Shown here: one piece after another, positions 1 through 5,337 of the stretch
Layout: each line of letters begins with the position of its first letter
How positions within the stretch are numbered: position 1 is the stretch's first letter
DNA from: Candidatus Aquidulcis sp.
GTDB lineage: Bacteria; Chloroflexota; Anaerolineae; Anaerolineales; E44-bin32
Direction of reading: 5' to 3'
Length of the DNA: 5,339 nucleotides
NCBI GenBank assembly: GCA_020723365.1
Contig: DYJB01000186.1
Location: forward strand, 1 to 5,339
Notes under the pieces: generated by a model
Seen by the model: the letters and a program-made list of their open reading frames with translations, nothing else
Databases searched by the model: none
Told to the model about the DNA's origin: nothing
Translations under genes and position numbers: made by a program

Positions 1-2
1 GA

Positions 3-140
3 CTCGAACGCTGGCGCCAGGCTCAACGCCTGGCGCTCGGCATCGAGACGACGCGCCAGATGCCGGAGCTGAGCGAGGCCGAGGTGCTGTCGCTCAAGCG
101 CACGCGGCCGCGAGGGACCTCGGGAGGCGAGGCGGTATGA
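3..140 (+). CDS. C-terminal fragment of an unidentified protein, cut by the window start
   Basis: An open frame with no stop runs from the window edge to a TGA at 138-140 and gives 45 residues, ending in TSGGEAV. The stop overlaps the next gene's ATG in an ATGA (137-140), an arrangement typical of translationally coupled operon genes, and this is the main evidence that the frame is real. The visible part is charged and probably helical (LERWRQAQRLALGIETTRQM), followed by a short acidic stretch and a basic, Gly-rich tail. There is no membrane segment and no motif I can assign to a family, so function is unknown. The frame also contains a perfect 9-bp inverted repeat at 14-36. Confidence 0.6.
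   Translation, partial: LERWRQAQRLALGIETTRQMPELSEAEVLSLKRTRPRGTSGGEAV
14..36 (+). repeat. Perfect 9-bp inverted repeat with 5-nt loop
   Basis: GCGCCAGGC (14-22) and GCCTGGCGC (28-36) are exact reverse complements separated by TCAAC. The RNA would form a very stable GC-rich hairpin. No T-run follows, so it is not a canonical intrinsic terminator. It lies inside the upstream partial coding frame, about 100 bases before the phosphatase start. It may be a chance product of GC-rich codons. Confidence 0.6.
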
Positions 141-751
141 CGACCATCCTGCTCATCCGGCACGGCGAGAACGACTTCATGCGCCAGCACAAGCTCGCCG
201 GCTGGCTGCCCGGGATCCATCTCAACGCCCGCGGCCGCGCCCAGGCCGAGGCGCTGGTCCCCCTGCTCGAGTCCTTTTCGCCGGAGGCGATCTACTCCAG
301 CCCGCTCGAGCGCGCCGTCGAGACCGCCGCGCCGCTGGCGCGGGCCTGTCGCTTGCCCGTACAGCGCCGCGCCGGGCTGGGCGAGATCCGCTATGGAAGC
401 TGGCAGGGGCGCCCGCTGGCCAGCCTGCGGCGCCTCAAGCTCTGGGCGCAGGTGCAGGCCTCCCCGTCCCTGGTGACCATCCCCGAGGGCGAGTCCTTCC
501 GCGAGGCGCAGACGCGAATGATCCAGGAGATCGAGCGCCTGCGACAGCTCCATCGCGAGGTCGTCGCCTGCTTCTCCCATGCCGATCCCATCAAGCTGGC
601 GCTTTCCTTCTACCTGGGCCAGCCGCTCGACCTGTTCCAGCGCCTGACGATCGACCCCGCCTCGGTCAGCACGCTGACCTTCGTGGACGATCGCGTGCGC
701 GTGCCCGGGATCAACGACACCCGCGCCAGCGTCTCCGGCGGAAGCGGATGA
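137..751 (+). CDS. Histidine phosphatase family protein, MSMEG_4193-type putative phosphomutase
   Basis: This is a 204-residue cytosolic enzyme of the histidine phosphatase (phosphoglycerate mutase-like) superfamily, which forms a phosphohistidine while moving or removing a phosphate. The N-terminal motif LLIRHGEND places catalytic R8 and H9. The SSPLERA motif gives R59, LGEIRYGSWQG gives acidic E83, and FSHADPIK gives the second His, H148, so the catalytic set is complete. The C-terminal segment LDLFQRLTIDPASVS and the later GINDT match what I recall of the MSMEG_4193 subgroup. The ATG overlaps the upstream stop (ATGA), and a strong GGAGG lies 9 bases before it. The next two related genes make up the rest of the conserved trio. 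The substrate is unknown, and mutase rather than phosphatase activity is only inferred from the kinase-like partner. Confidence 0.93.
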   Translation: MTTILLIRHGENDFMRQHKLAGWLPGIHLNARGRAQAEALVPLLESFSPEAIYSSPLERAVETAAPLARACRLPVQRRAGLGEIRYGSWQGRPLASLRRLKLWAQVQASPSLVTIPEGESFREAQTRMIQEIERLRQLHREVVACFSHADPIKLALSFYLGQPLDLFQRLTIDPASVSTLTFVDDRVRVPGINDTRASVSGGSG

Positions 752-757
752 TATACT
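749..757 (+). promoter_or_regulatory. Possible extended -10 promoter element upstream of the DUF3090 gene
   Basis: TGATATACT fits the sigma70-type extended -10 pattern TGnTATAAT with one mismatch, which is conspicuous in such GC-rich DNA. It begins at the phosphatase stop codon and lies about 38 bases before the DUF3090 ATG, leaving room for a start site near 764 and a short leader. No good -35 hexamer is visible, as is usual for extended -10 promoters. It could give the second and third trio genes their own transcript. Chance occurrence is possible. Confidence 0.4.
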
Positions 758-795
758 TCGGCCCACTCGCGCCCCGGGAATCGAGGTAGCCGCGC

Positions 796-1323
796 ATGGC
801 GGGCACCGAATACGAGCTCAATCCCGTCACCCACATCACTGCCGGGGCCATCGGCCCGGCGGGCAAGCGCGTCTTCTACCTGCAGGCCCGGCAGTCCTCC
901 GAGCTTGTGACGCTGATCGTCGAGAAGGCGCAGGTGCAGGCGCTGGCCGTCGGGCTGGAGCAGTATCTGCAGGAGCTGGGCCAGCGCCTTCCCGACCTGC
1001 CGCCGGCCAGCCCGGATTTCCACGAGTCCGAGATGGCATTGGCGCAGCCGCTCGACCCGGCCTTCCGCGTCGGGCAGTTGGGGCTGGGCTACGACGAGGC
1101 CTCCGATCGGCTGGTGCTGGTCGCTCGCGAGGTGCAGCCGGAGGGCGCCGATCCCGAGGAGGCGTCCGTCGCCCGTTTCTGGTGCACGCGCTCGCAGCTG
1201 CTGGCGATGTGCCGCTGGGGCATCGAGATCGCCACCCGCGGCCGGCCGATCTGCGGCAACTGCGGCGAGCCGATCGATCCGGAAGGTCACTTCTGCCCCA
1301 AGCGCAATGGGCATAAGCACTGA
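796..1323 (+). CDS. DUF3090 family protein with C-terminal zinc-ribbon-like motif
   Basis: This 175-residue protein has no signal peptide or membrane segment. The family has no established biochemical function. The N-terminal two thirds is a mixed alpha/beta domain with an ELNPVTHITAGAIG start and a VFYLQARQ strand, recognisable as DUF3090. The C-terminus carries CGNCGEPI, then EGHFCPKRNGH. This places C153, C156 and C167 with H165 or H173 as likely metal ligands, and it is the family's conserved ending. The ATG has GAGGT at 783-787, 8 bases upstream. It lies 44 bases after the phosphatase gene and, in the ancestral order, directly before the SCO1664-type gene. The metal site suggests it could bind nucleic acid or a partner protein, but that is inference. 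Confidence 0.93.
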   Translation: MAGTEYELNPVTHITAGAIGPAGKRVFYLQARQSSELVTLIVEKAQVQALAVGLEQYLQELGQRLPDLPPASPDFHESEMALAQPLDPAFRVGQLGLGYDEASDRLVLVAREVQPEGADPEEASVARFWCTRSQLLAMCRWGIEIATRGRPICGNCGEPIDPEGHFCPKRNGHKH

Positions 1324-1330
1324 GCTTGGA

Positions 1331-1358
1331 GCCATCAGCGATCAGCTTTCAGCGGTTA
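1331..1358 (+). repeat. Left heptad array, four GCNNTCA units
   Basis: Four consecutive 7-bp units (GCCATCA, GCGATCA, GCTTTCA and the degenerate GCGGTTA) follow the DUF3090 stop by 7 bases. They match the opposed array at 1509-1536 as an inverted repeat, with about 21 of 28 positions pairing when aligned heptad by heptad. The same consensus recurs near the end of the window. The units are in perfect 7-bp phase, so they do not keep a single coding frame. Confidence 0.75.
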
Positions 1359-1508
1359 GCGGGTGACCCCAACTCATTGGCCCATCGGCAAGCGATCGGC
1401 CGAACCCGTCAACACTCACTGCGGTTGCGCGGGCGGACAGGAACAGCTCGAATGCGGCGGCCCTTGTTGCCTGGATACTGGCGCGTGCTTCAGGATTGGT
1501 TTCTTGGC

Positions 1509-1536
1509 TGAGAGCTGACAGCTGAACGCTGACCGC
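1509..1536 (-). repeat. Right heptad array, four TGANNGC units (reverse complement of GCNNTCA)
   Basis: Four in-phase units, TGAGAGC, TGACAGC, TGAACGC and TGACCGC, read on the minus strand as GCNNTCA. This array is opposed to the left array and ends only 9 bases before the ATG of the SCO1664-type gene. It therefore occupies the position where that gene's ribosome-binding site would normally lie. Confidence 0.75.
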
Positions 1537-1545
1537 TTTGCCCCG

Positions 1546-2265
1546 ATGCCATCCCCGGATTCCATTCTCTCTCTCCTTTCCACCGGAGCCCTCGAGATGA
1601 AGGGCCAGTTCACCTGGGGCTCGAACTACACCTTCCTGGTCCAGGTGACGCAGGGGGAGCAGACCTGCGGCGCCGTCTACAAGCCGGAGCGCGGCGAACG
1701 GCCGCTGTGGGATTTTCCGGAGGGCACGCTTGCCCGGCGCGAGGTGGCGGCTTTCGCGGTCAGCCGGAGCCTGGGCTGGGAGCTGGTGCCGCCGACGGTC
1801 TTGCGCGCCGACGGCCCCGCCGGTCCGGGATCGCTGCAGCTGTATGTCGATGCCGATCCCGAGCGGCACTACTTCACCTTCAGCGAGGCGGAGAAGCAGC
1901 GCCTGCGCCCCGTGGTGCTCTTCGATCTGCTGATCAACAACGCCGATCGCAAGGGCGGTCATGTGCTGCTCGGCGAGAGCGATCACCTGTGGCTGATCGA
2001 CCACGGCGTGTGCTTCCACGCCGACGACAAGCTGCGCACCGTCATCTGGGACTTCGTCGGCGAGCCGATCCCGCGCCAGCTGCTGGCCTCCCTGCGCAAG
2101 GCGCGCCAATCACTCGACCAGGGCGGCAGCCTGCATACGGAACTCGGCGGACTGCTGTCGGCGGAGGAGATCGACGCGCTGCGGGCGCGCGCCGACCGGT
2201 TGCTGCGAACCAAGCGCTTTCCACCGCCGGGTGTCGGCCGGCCGTATCCGTGGCCTCTGGTGTAG
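1546..2265 (+). CDS. SCO1664 family protein, phosphatidylinositol-kinase-like
   Basis: This 239-residue soluble protein is the third member of the conserved trio and is distantly related to PI3/PI4-kinase-like and HipA-like folds. Visible kinase-like motifs are AVYKP with a probable ATP-binding K46, REVAAF with E66, the catalytic-loop-like LLINNADRKGGHVLL (D134, with N131/N132 nearby), and LWLIDHGVCFH, where D152 sits at the metal-binding DFG-like position. The GERPLWDFPEG loop after the Lys and the DFVGEPIP segment are also family-like. The ATG at 1546 keeps the N-terminal GALEMKGQFTWGSN segment whole; the next Met (M18, at 1597) would cut into it. No Shine-Dalgarno sequence is visible before 1546 because a heptad array lies there. 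The substrate is unknown. Phosphorylation of a small molecule that is then handled by the phosphomutase-like neighbour is a hypothesis. Confidence 0.92.
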   Translation: MPSPDSILSLLSTGALEMKGQFTWGSNYTFLVQVTQGEQTCGAVYKPERGERPLWDFPEGTLARREVAAFAVSRSLGWELVPPTVLRADGPAGPGSLQLYVDADPERHYFTFSEAEKQRLRPVVLFDLLINNADRKGGHVLLGESDHLWLIDHGVCFHADDKLRTVIWDFVGEPIPRQLLASLRKARQSLDQGGSLHTELGGLLSAEEIDALRARADRLLRTKRFPPPGVGRPYPWPLV

Positions 2266-2302
2266 AGTCAGGCCTGCCACCTGCGTCGCACGAGGGCCGA
2301 CT

Positions 2303-3334
2303 ATGCCCAACGAACTGCGCCTCGCCTTCATCGGCTTAGGGAACGTCGCCCGGGCGCTCGCCCGGTTGCTGCTCGCCAAGGGGCCGCTGCTCGAGGAGCG
2401 CTACGGGGTCCGCACGCGCTCGGTCGGCCTCCTCACCGGCCGGCATGGCGCCGTCGTCCACCCGGCCGGGTTGGACCTCGAACGTGCCCTCTCGCTCGTC
2501 GCTTCCGGGCAGGGCCTCGAGGCGCTCGGCCTGCCGGCGCCCTCGGATGGCATCGAGTTCCTGCACGCTCTGGAAGCCGACGTCCTGCTCGAGTCGATCC
2601 CTGTCAACTACGCCACCGGGCAGCCGGCCCTGGGCTACCTGCAGGCGGCGCTGCAGCGCGGGATGCACGCCATCACCGCCAACAAGGGCCCGGTGGTTCA
2701 CGGCTACCGCCTGCTGACCGATCTCGCCCGGCGGCGCGGGCGGCGCTTCCTGTTCGAGTCGGCCGTGATGGATGGCGCGCCGATCTTCTCACTGTGGCGC
2801 GAGACGATGCCCGCCGCCGAACTCACCTCCTTCCGGGGCATCCTCAACTCGACCACCAATCTAATCCTGACGCGCATGGAGGCCGGCGAGAGTTACGCCC
2901 AGGCGCTGGCCTACGCCCAGTCCATCGGCATCGCCGAGACCGACCCTTCGGGCGATATCCTGGGTTGGGACGCGGCCGTCAAGGTGGCGGCGCTCGTCAC
3001 CGTGCTGATGGACACACCGCTGACCCCCGACCGCGTCGAGCGCCGCGGCATCGACGGCCTGAAGCTCGACGACGTCCTGGCCGCCGCCCGCCGGGGCCGG
3101 CGCTGGAAGCTGGTGTGCAGCGCCGTGCGAACCGGCAGCGGCATCCTCGCCCGCGTCGAGCCGGAGCTCGTCGACGCCGCCGACCCGCTGTTTACAGTCA
3201 CCGGCACCTCGTCCGCCGTGACCTTCACCACCGATGTCCTTCCATCGCTGACCATCACGGAGGGCAACCCGGGACCGGAGACCACGGCCTACGGAATGCT
3301 CGCCGACCTGCTGCGCGCCGCCGGCGCGCTCTAG
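2303..3334 (+). CDS. hom: Homoserine dehydrogenase, short form without ACT domain
   Basis: This enzyme reduces aspartate semialdehyde to homoserine with NAD(P)H in the cytosol, at the branch to threonine and methionine. The protein has 343 residues. The Rossmann motif FIGLGNVARA is at 9-18 and ITANKGPVVHGY at 124-135, containing the family signature ANKGP with K128. The catalytic domain has GILNSTTNLILTRM at 179-192, AETDPSGDILGWDAAVKV at 211-228, with E212, D223 and K227 at the expected substrate and catalytic positions, and a GPETTAYGMLADLL ending. It stops after the catalytic domain, so the C-terminal ACT domain that gives threonine feedback in longer enzymes is absent. The ATG at 2303 has GAGG at 2292-2295. 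An upstream in-frame ATG at 2231 would overlap the previous gene and add a non-family extension, so it is not preferred. The gene follows the trio by 37 bp and may be co-transcribed. Confidence 0.94.
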   Translation: MPNELRLAFIGLGNVARALARLLLAKGPLLEERYGVRTRSVGLLTGRHGAVVHPAGLDLERALSLVASGQGLEALGLPAPSDGIEFLHALEADVLLESIPVNYATGQPALGYLQAALQRGMHAITANKGPVVHGYRLLTDLARRRGRRFLFESAVMDGAPIFSLWRETMPAAELTSFRGILNSTTNLILTRMEAGESYAQALAYAQSIGIAETDPSGDILGWDAAVKVAALVTVLMDTPLTPDRVERRGIDGLKLDDVLAAARRGRRWKLVCSAVRTGSGILARVEPELVDAADPLFTVTGTSSAVTFTTDVLPSLTITEGNPGPETTAYGMLADLLRAAGAL

Positions 3335-3437
3335 GCACCCGGCGGTCCACGGATGGAGACACTCCTTTCGCTGGCATCGGCCCTGCGAGTTGGCGAGCCG
3401 GGAGTCCTGATGAGCGCTCCTGCGGTAGAGACGGGCC

Positions 3438-4517
3438 ATGATGCGTGAGGCGCCGGACCGATCGACAGGGTCGGCCGGGGCTGAAGTGAACGTACCCGGC
3501 GCCCCGCCCATCCCCGGCCTGCGCTTCCGGCGACTTGCAGGCACCTCCGATGCCGCTTCCATAGCGCAGCTGCGCCGTGCTTGCGCGCTCGCCGACGGCA
3601 GCACCGAGATACCGACCACGGAGGACATCGCCAGCTCCATCCAGCACCCGGTGTTCACCGACCCCCACCGAGACTCGGTTCTGGCCGAAGTCGACGGCGC
3701 GCTCGTCGCCATCCAGTGGACGACGGCGCGCGTGATTGAGGGTGTTCTCGTCGGCGGGCTGCGCGGCTATGTGCATCCTGATTGGCGGCGGCGCGGGCTG
3801 GGCGCAGCCCTGCTGGCGCACGGAGAACAGCATGCTCGCAGCACCGTCCCCGCGGAGGCTCGCGCCCTGCCCGGCGCGTGGCAGGTGGAAGCCTCGGCGA
3901 ATGAAACGGGCGCCGTCGCTCTGTTCCGCCGATGCGGCTACGTTCCTTTCCGTTTCGCCTACGATATGACCCGCGATCTGTCCGAGCCGATCCCTGCCCT
4001 CCCGCTGCCGCCCGGGATCGAACTCCGCCCCGCTCGCCCGCAGCACTACCGCGCCATCTGGGAGGCCGAGCGCGAGGCCTTCTCAGGCAACTGGGGCTAC
4101 ACACCCTGGCCGGAAGAGAACTACCAGCGCTTCCTGGCTTATCCACACTACGACCCCGCCCTGTGGCGCATCGCCTGGGAGGGCGATCAGGTCGTCGGCA
4201 TGGTCCTGAGTTTCGTCAACGCCGAGGAGAATGCCGCCTTCGGCCGTCTGCGCGGGTACACCGAGGACATCGCCGTGCGCCGGCCGTGGCGCCGAATGGG
4301 TGTCGCCTCGGCGCTGCTCGCCGATTCGCTCAGAGCCCTGCGGGATCGCGGCCTATCGCAGGCGGCGCTGGGCGTGGATGCCGAGAACCCGCGTGCGCTG
4401 GCCCTCTACGAGGGCCTGGGCTTCAAGACGGCTTCGCAATGGATCACCTTTCGCCGGCCGTGGCCGGACGGGCCGGGGACGGATGATTCTGGCGCCGGAA
4501 ATCGGAGTCGGTCATGA
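3438..4517 (+). CDS. Tandem GNAT-domain N-acetyltransferase
   Basis: This 359-residue protein contains two GNAT domains, each expected to bind acetyl-CoA or to be a degenerate copy. Domain 1 (about 28-180) has YVHPDWRRRGLGAALL, with the R117-x-x-G120-x-G122 pyrophosphate-binding motif and a later ALFRRCGYVP. Domain 2 (about 193-340) has EDIAVRRPWRRMGVASALL, with R285-x-x-G288-x-A290, followed by GVDAENPRALALYEGLGF, a very typical GNAT ending. Both motifs look intact. Mycothiol synthase MshD has the same two-domain architecture, but so do many acetyltransferases of unknown substrate, so I do not assign MshD. The first 26 residues are a low-complexity extension, and a GTG at V17 is a possible alternative start. 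Only a weak GAGACGGG precedes the ATG. The stop overlaps the next gene's ATG. The 103 bases before the gene contain nothing I can call. Confidence 0.9.
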   Translation: MMREAPDRSTGSAGAEVNVPGAPPIPGLRFRRLAGTSDAASIAQLRRACALADGSTEIPTTEDIASSIQHPVFTDPHRDSVLAEVDGALVAIQWTTARVIEGVLVGGLRGYVHPDWRRRGLGAALLAHGEQHARSTVPAEARALPGAWQVEASANETGAVALFRRCGYVPFRFAYDMTRDLSEPIPALPLPPGIELRPARPQHYRAIWEAEREAFSGNWGYTPWPEENYQRFLAYPHYDPALWRIAWEGDQVVGMVLSFVNAEENAAFGRLRGYTEDIAVRRPWRRMGVASALLADSLRALRDRGLSQAALGVDAENPRALALYEGLGFKTASQWITFRRPWPDGPGTDDSGAGNRSRS

Positions 4518-5155
4518 CAATCCAACCGCGCTCACCGGGCGTGCGCGCCGTGGTGTGGGATCTGGGCGGCGTGATCCTGCGTACGATGGACTGGAGCCGG
4601 CGCAGCGCCTGGGAAGACCGCCTCGGCCTGCCCCGCATGCAGCTTACCCGCCTGGTGTTCGAGAGCGACGCCAGTCGGCTCGCATCCATCGGGCAGGCCT
4701 CCGACGATGAGGTGTGGGCTTCGGTGGCGGCGGCGCTGAGCCTCGATCCGCCGACGGCACTGCAGCTGCGCCACGACTACTTCGCCGACGATCGCATCGA
4801 CGCCAGGCTGATGGACTTCATCCGTCAGCTGCGAAACCGCGTCCGGGTCGGCATGATCACCAACGCCTGGCCGGGCGTTCGCCGCGCCCTCGAGACCACC
4901 TTCGCTATCGCCGACGCCTTCGACCCGCTGGTCATCTCGGCCGAGGAGGGCATCGCCAAGCCGGATCCGCGCATCTACCAGATGACGCTCGAGCGCCTTG
5001 GCCTCGAGCCGGCGCAGGCGGTCTTCGTCGACGATTTCGAGACCAACGTGGCCGGGGCAAGGTGGGTTGGCATGCAGGCTGTTCACTTCACCTCCGCGCC
5101 GCAGGCCATGGCCGCCGTGCGCGCCCTGCTGGCCGCACCGGATGACGGGGAATGA
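4514..5155 (+). CDS. HAD-IA family hydrolase with atypical motif I (D-L-G-G)
   Basis: This 213-residue protein has a haloacid-dehalogenase-like Rossmann fold with a helical cap after motif I. Motif I is VVWDLGGVILR with nucleophile D16. The position two residues on is G18 instead of the acid/base Asp found in most HAD phosphatases. Motif II is GMITNAWPG (T116), motif III is the IAKPDPRIYQ Lys (K149), and motif IV is VFVDDFETNVAGAR (D173, D174). From memory, this D-x-G-G/N layout also occurs in E. coli YihX-like phosphatases, so activity may be retained. The substrate is not predictable. The ATG overlaps the GNAT stop (ATGA, 4514-4517), and GGAG at 4504-4507 gives a good ribosome site, so the two genes are translationally coupled. 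Acetyltransferase plus phosphatase could act on one metabolite, but this is inference. Confidence 0.9.
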   Translation: MTIQPRSPGVRAVVWDLGGVILRTMDWSRRSAWEDRLGLPRMQLTRLVFESDASRLASIGQASDDEVWASVAAALSLDPPTALQLRHDYFADDRIDARLMDFIRQLRNRVRVGMITNAWPGVRRALETTFAIADAFDPLVISAEEGIAKPDPRIYQMTLERLGLEPAQAVFVDDFETNVAGARWVGMQAVHFTSAPQAMAAVRALLAAPDDGE

Positions 5156-5185
5156 GCGGAGTGCGGCCAGCAGCAGGAAGCAGGC

Positions 5186-5253
5186 AGGCAGCGATCAGCA
5201 ACTAGCGACTAGCTATCAGCTATCAGCGTTCAGTCTTCAGGCTTCAGCAATCA
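5186..5253 (+). repeat. Third heptad array, about nine or ten GCNNTCA units
   Basis: From 5191 to 5253 nine 7-bp units run in unbroken phase. They include GCGATCA, GCTATCA twice in tandem (5212-5225), GCGTTCA and GCAATCA, with variants such as GCAACTA and GGCTTCA. Weaker units (GCAGGCA and similar) precede them from about 5172. The array starts soon after the HAD stop and ends at 5253, immediately next to the possible minus-strand stop at 5254-5256. The consensus and orientation match the left array at 1331-1358. An opposed partner array could lie beyond the window or be absent. The TGA and TAG trinucleotides within the units fall in several frames, so the array is not coding. Confidence 0.8.
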
Positions 5254-5337
5254 TTACTCAACAGCCAGCGTAGTGCTATCGGGATCGAGCACACAGGGGA
5301 CGATTTCGGCGTGCCGCGGCCCCACTAGGCGACGCCC
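5254..5337 (-). CDS. Possible C-terminal end of a convergent minus-strand gene, cut by the window end
   Basis: On the minus strand one frame is open from the window edge to TAA at 5254-5256 and gives 27 residues ending in EIVPCVLDPDSTTLAVE. The composition is protein-like, with ordinary codons for this DNA. The stop abuts the heptad array, as would be expected of an intergenic repeat between convergent genes. The fragment is too short for a family assignment, and a 27-codon open frame in GC-rich DNA can arise by chance. No + strand gene start is seen in 5254-5339. Confidence 0.35.
   Translation of the reverse strand, partial: GRRLVGPRHAEIVPCVLDPDSTTLAVE

Larger units (their letters stand above)
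1324..1545. other. 222-bp spacer bounded by inverted heptad arrays, interrupting the trio
   Basis: No convincing gene is seen between DUF3090 and the SCO1664-type gene. The spacer has outward arms of opposed 7-bp repeats (1331-1358 and 1509-1536) and a central 150-bp core without obvious symmetry. The core can be read in several frames. One + frame from a GTG at 1363 to a TGA at 1516-1518 gives 51 residues with six Cys in 23 residues. One minus frame gives a protein-like string with ordinary GC-rich codon use. Neither has a ribosome site or a recognised domain. The layout suggests a small mobile or structured intergenic element, or the remains of one. It probably separates genes that are tightly packed elsewhere; that comparison is from general knowledge of the trio. 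Confidence 0.55.

Noticed and set aside
610..1335. 241-codon minus-strand open frame across the phosphatase and DUF3090 genes
   Set aside because: It lies antisense to two well-supported family proteins, has no recognisable motifs, and is expected in GC-rich DNA as a shadow frame.
1326..1511. 61-codon + strand ORF starting just after DUF3090
   Set aside because: It begins inside the flank of the left heptad array, has a basic low-information composition and no ribosome site, and belongs to the spacer.
1342..2109. 255-codon minus-strand open frame covering the spacer and the kinase-like gene
   Set aside because: It is mostly antisense to a gene with clear kinase-like motifs and passes through the heptad arrays, which are not coding.
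2231..2302. Upstream ATG giving homoserine dehydrogenase a 24-residue extension
   Set aside because: The extension overlaps the previous gene and precedes the Rossmann strand that normally starts the family. The ATG at 2303 has its own GAGG.
3335..3437. Terminator or promoter between homoserine dehydrogenase and the GNAT gene
   Set aside because: No strong hairpin with a T-run is present. TTGGCG at 3390 and TAGAGA at 3426 are about 30 bases apart, too far for a normal -35/-10 pair.
2861..3712. 283-codon minus-strand open frame across the 3' part of homoserine dehydrogenase and the start of the GNAT gene
   Set aside because: It contradicts the strong homoserine dehydrogenase signatures on the + strand and shows no domain of its own.
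5186..5253. Heptad array as a CRISPR array
   Set aside because: The units are 7 bp, directly abutting and degenerate. There are no 24-40 bp repeats, no unique spacers and no cas genes.
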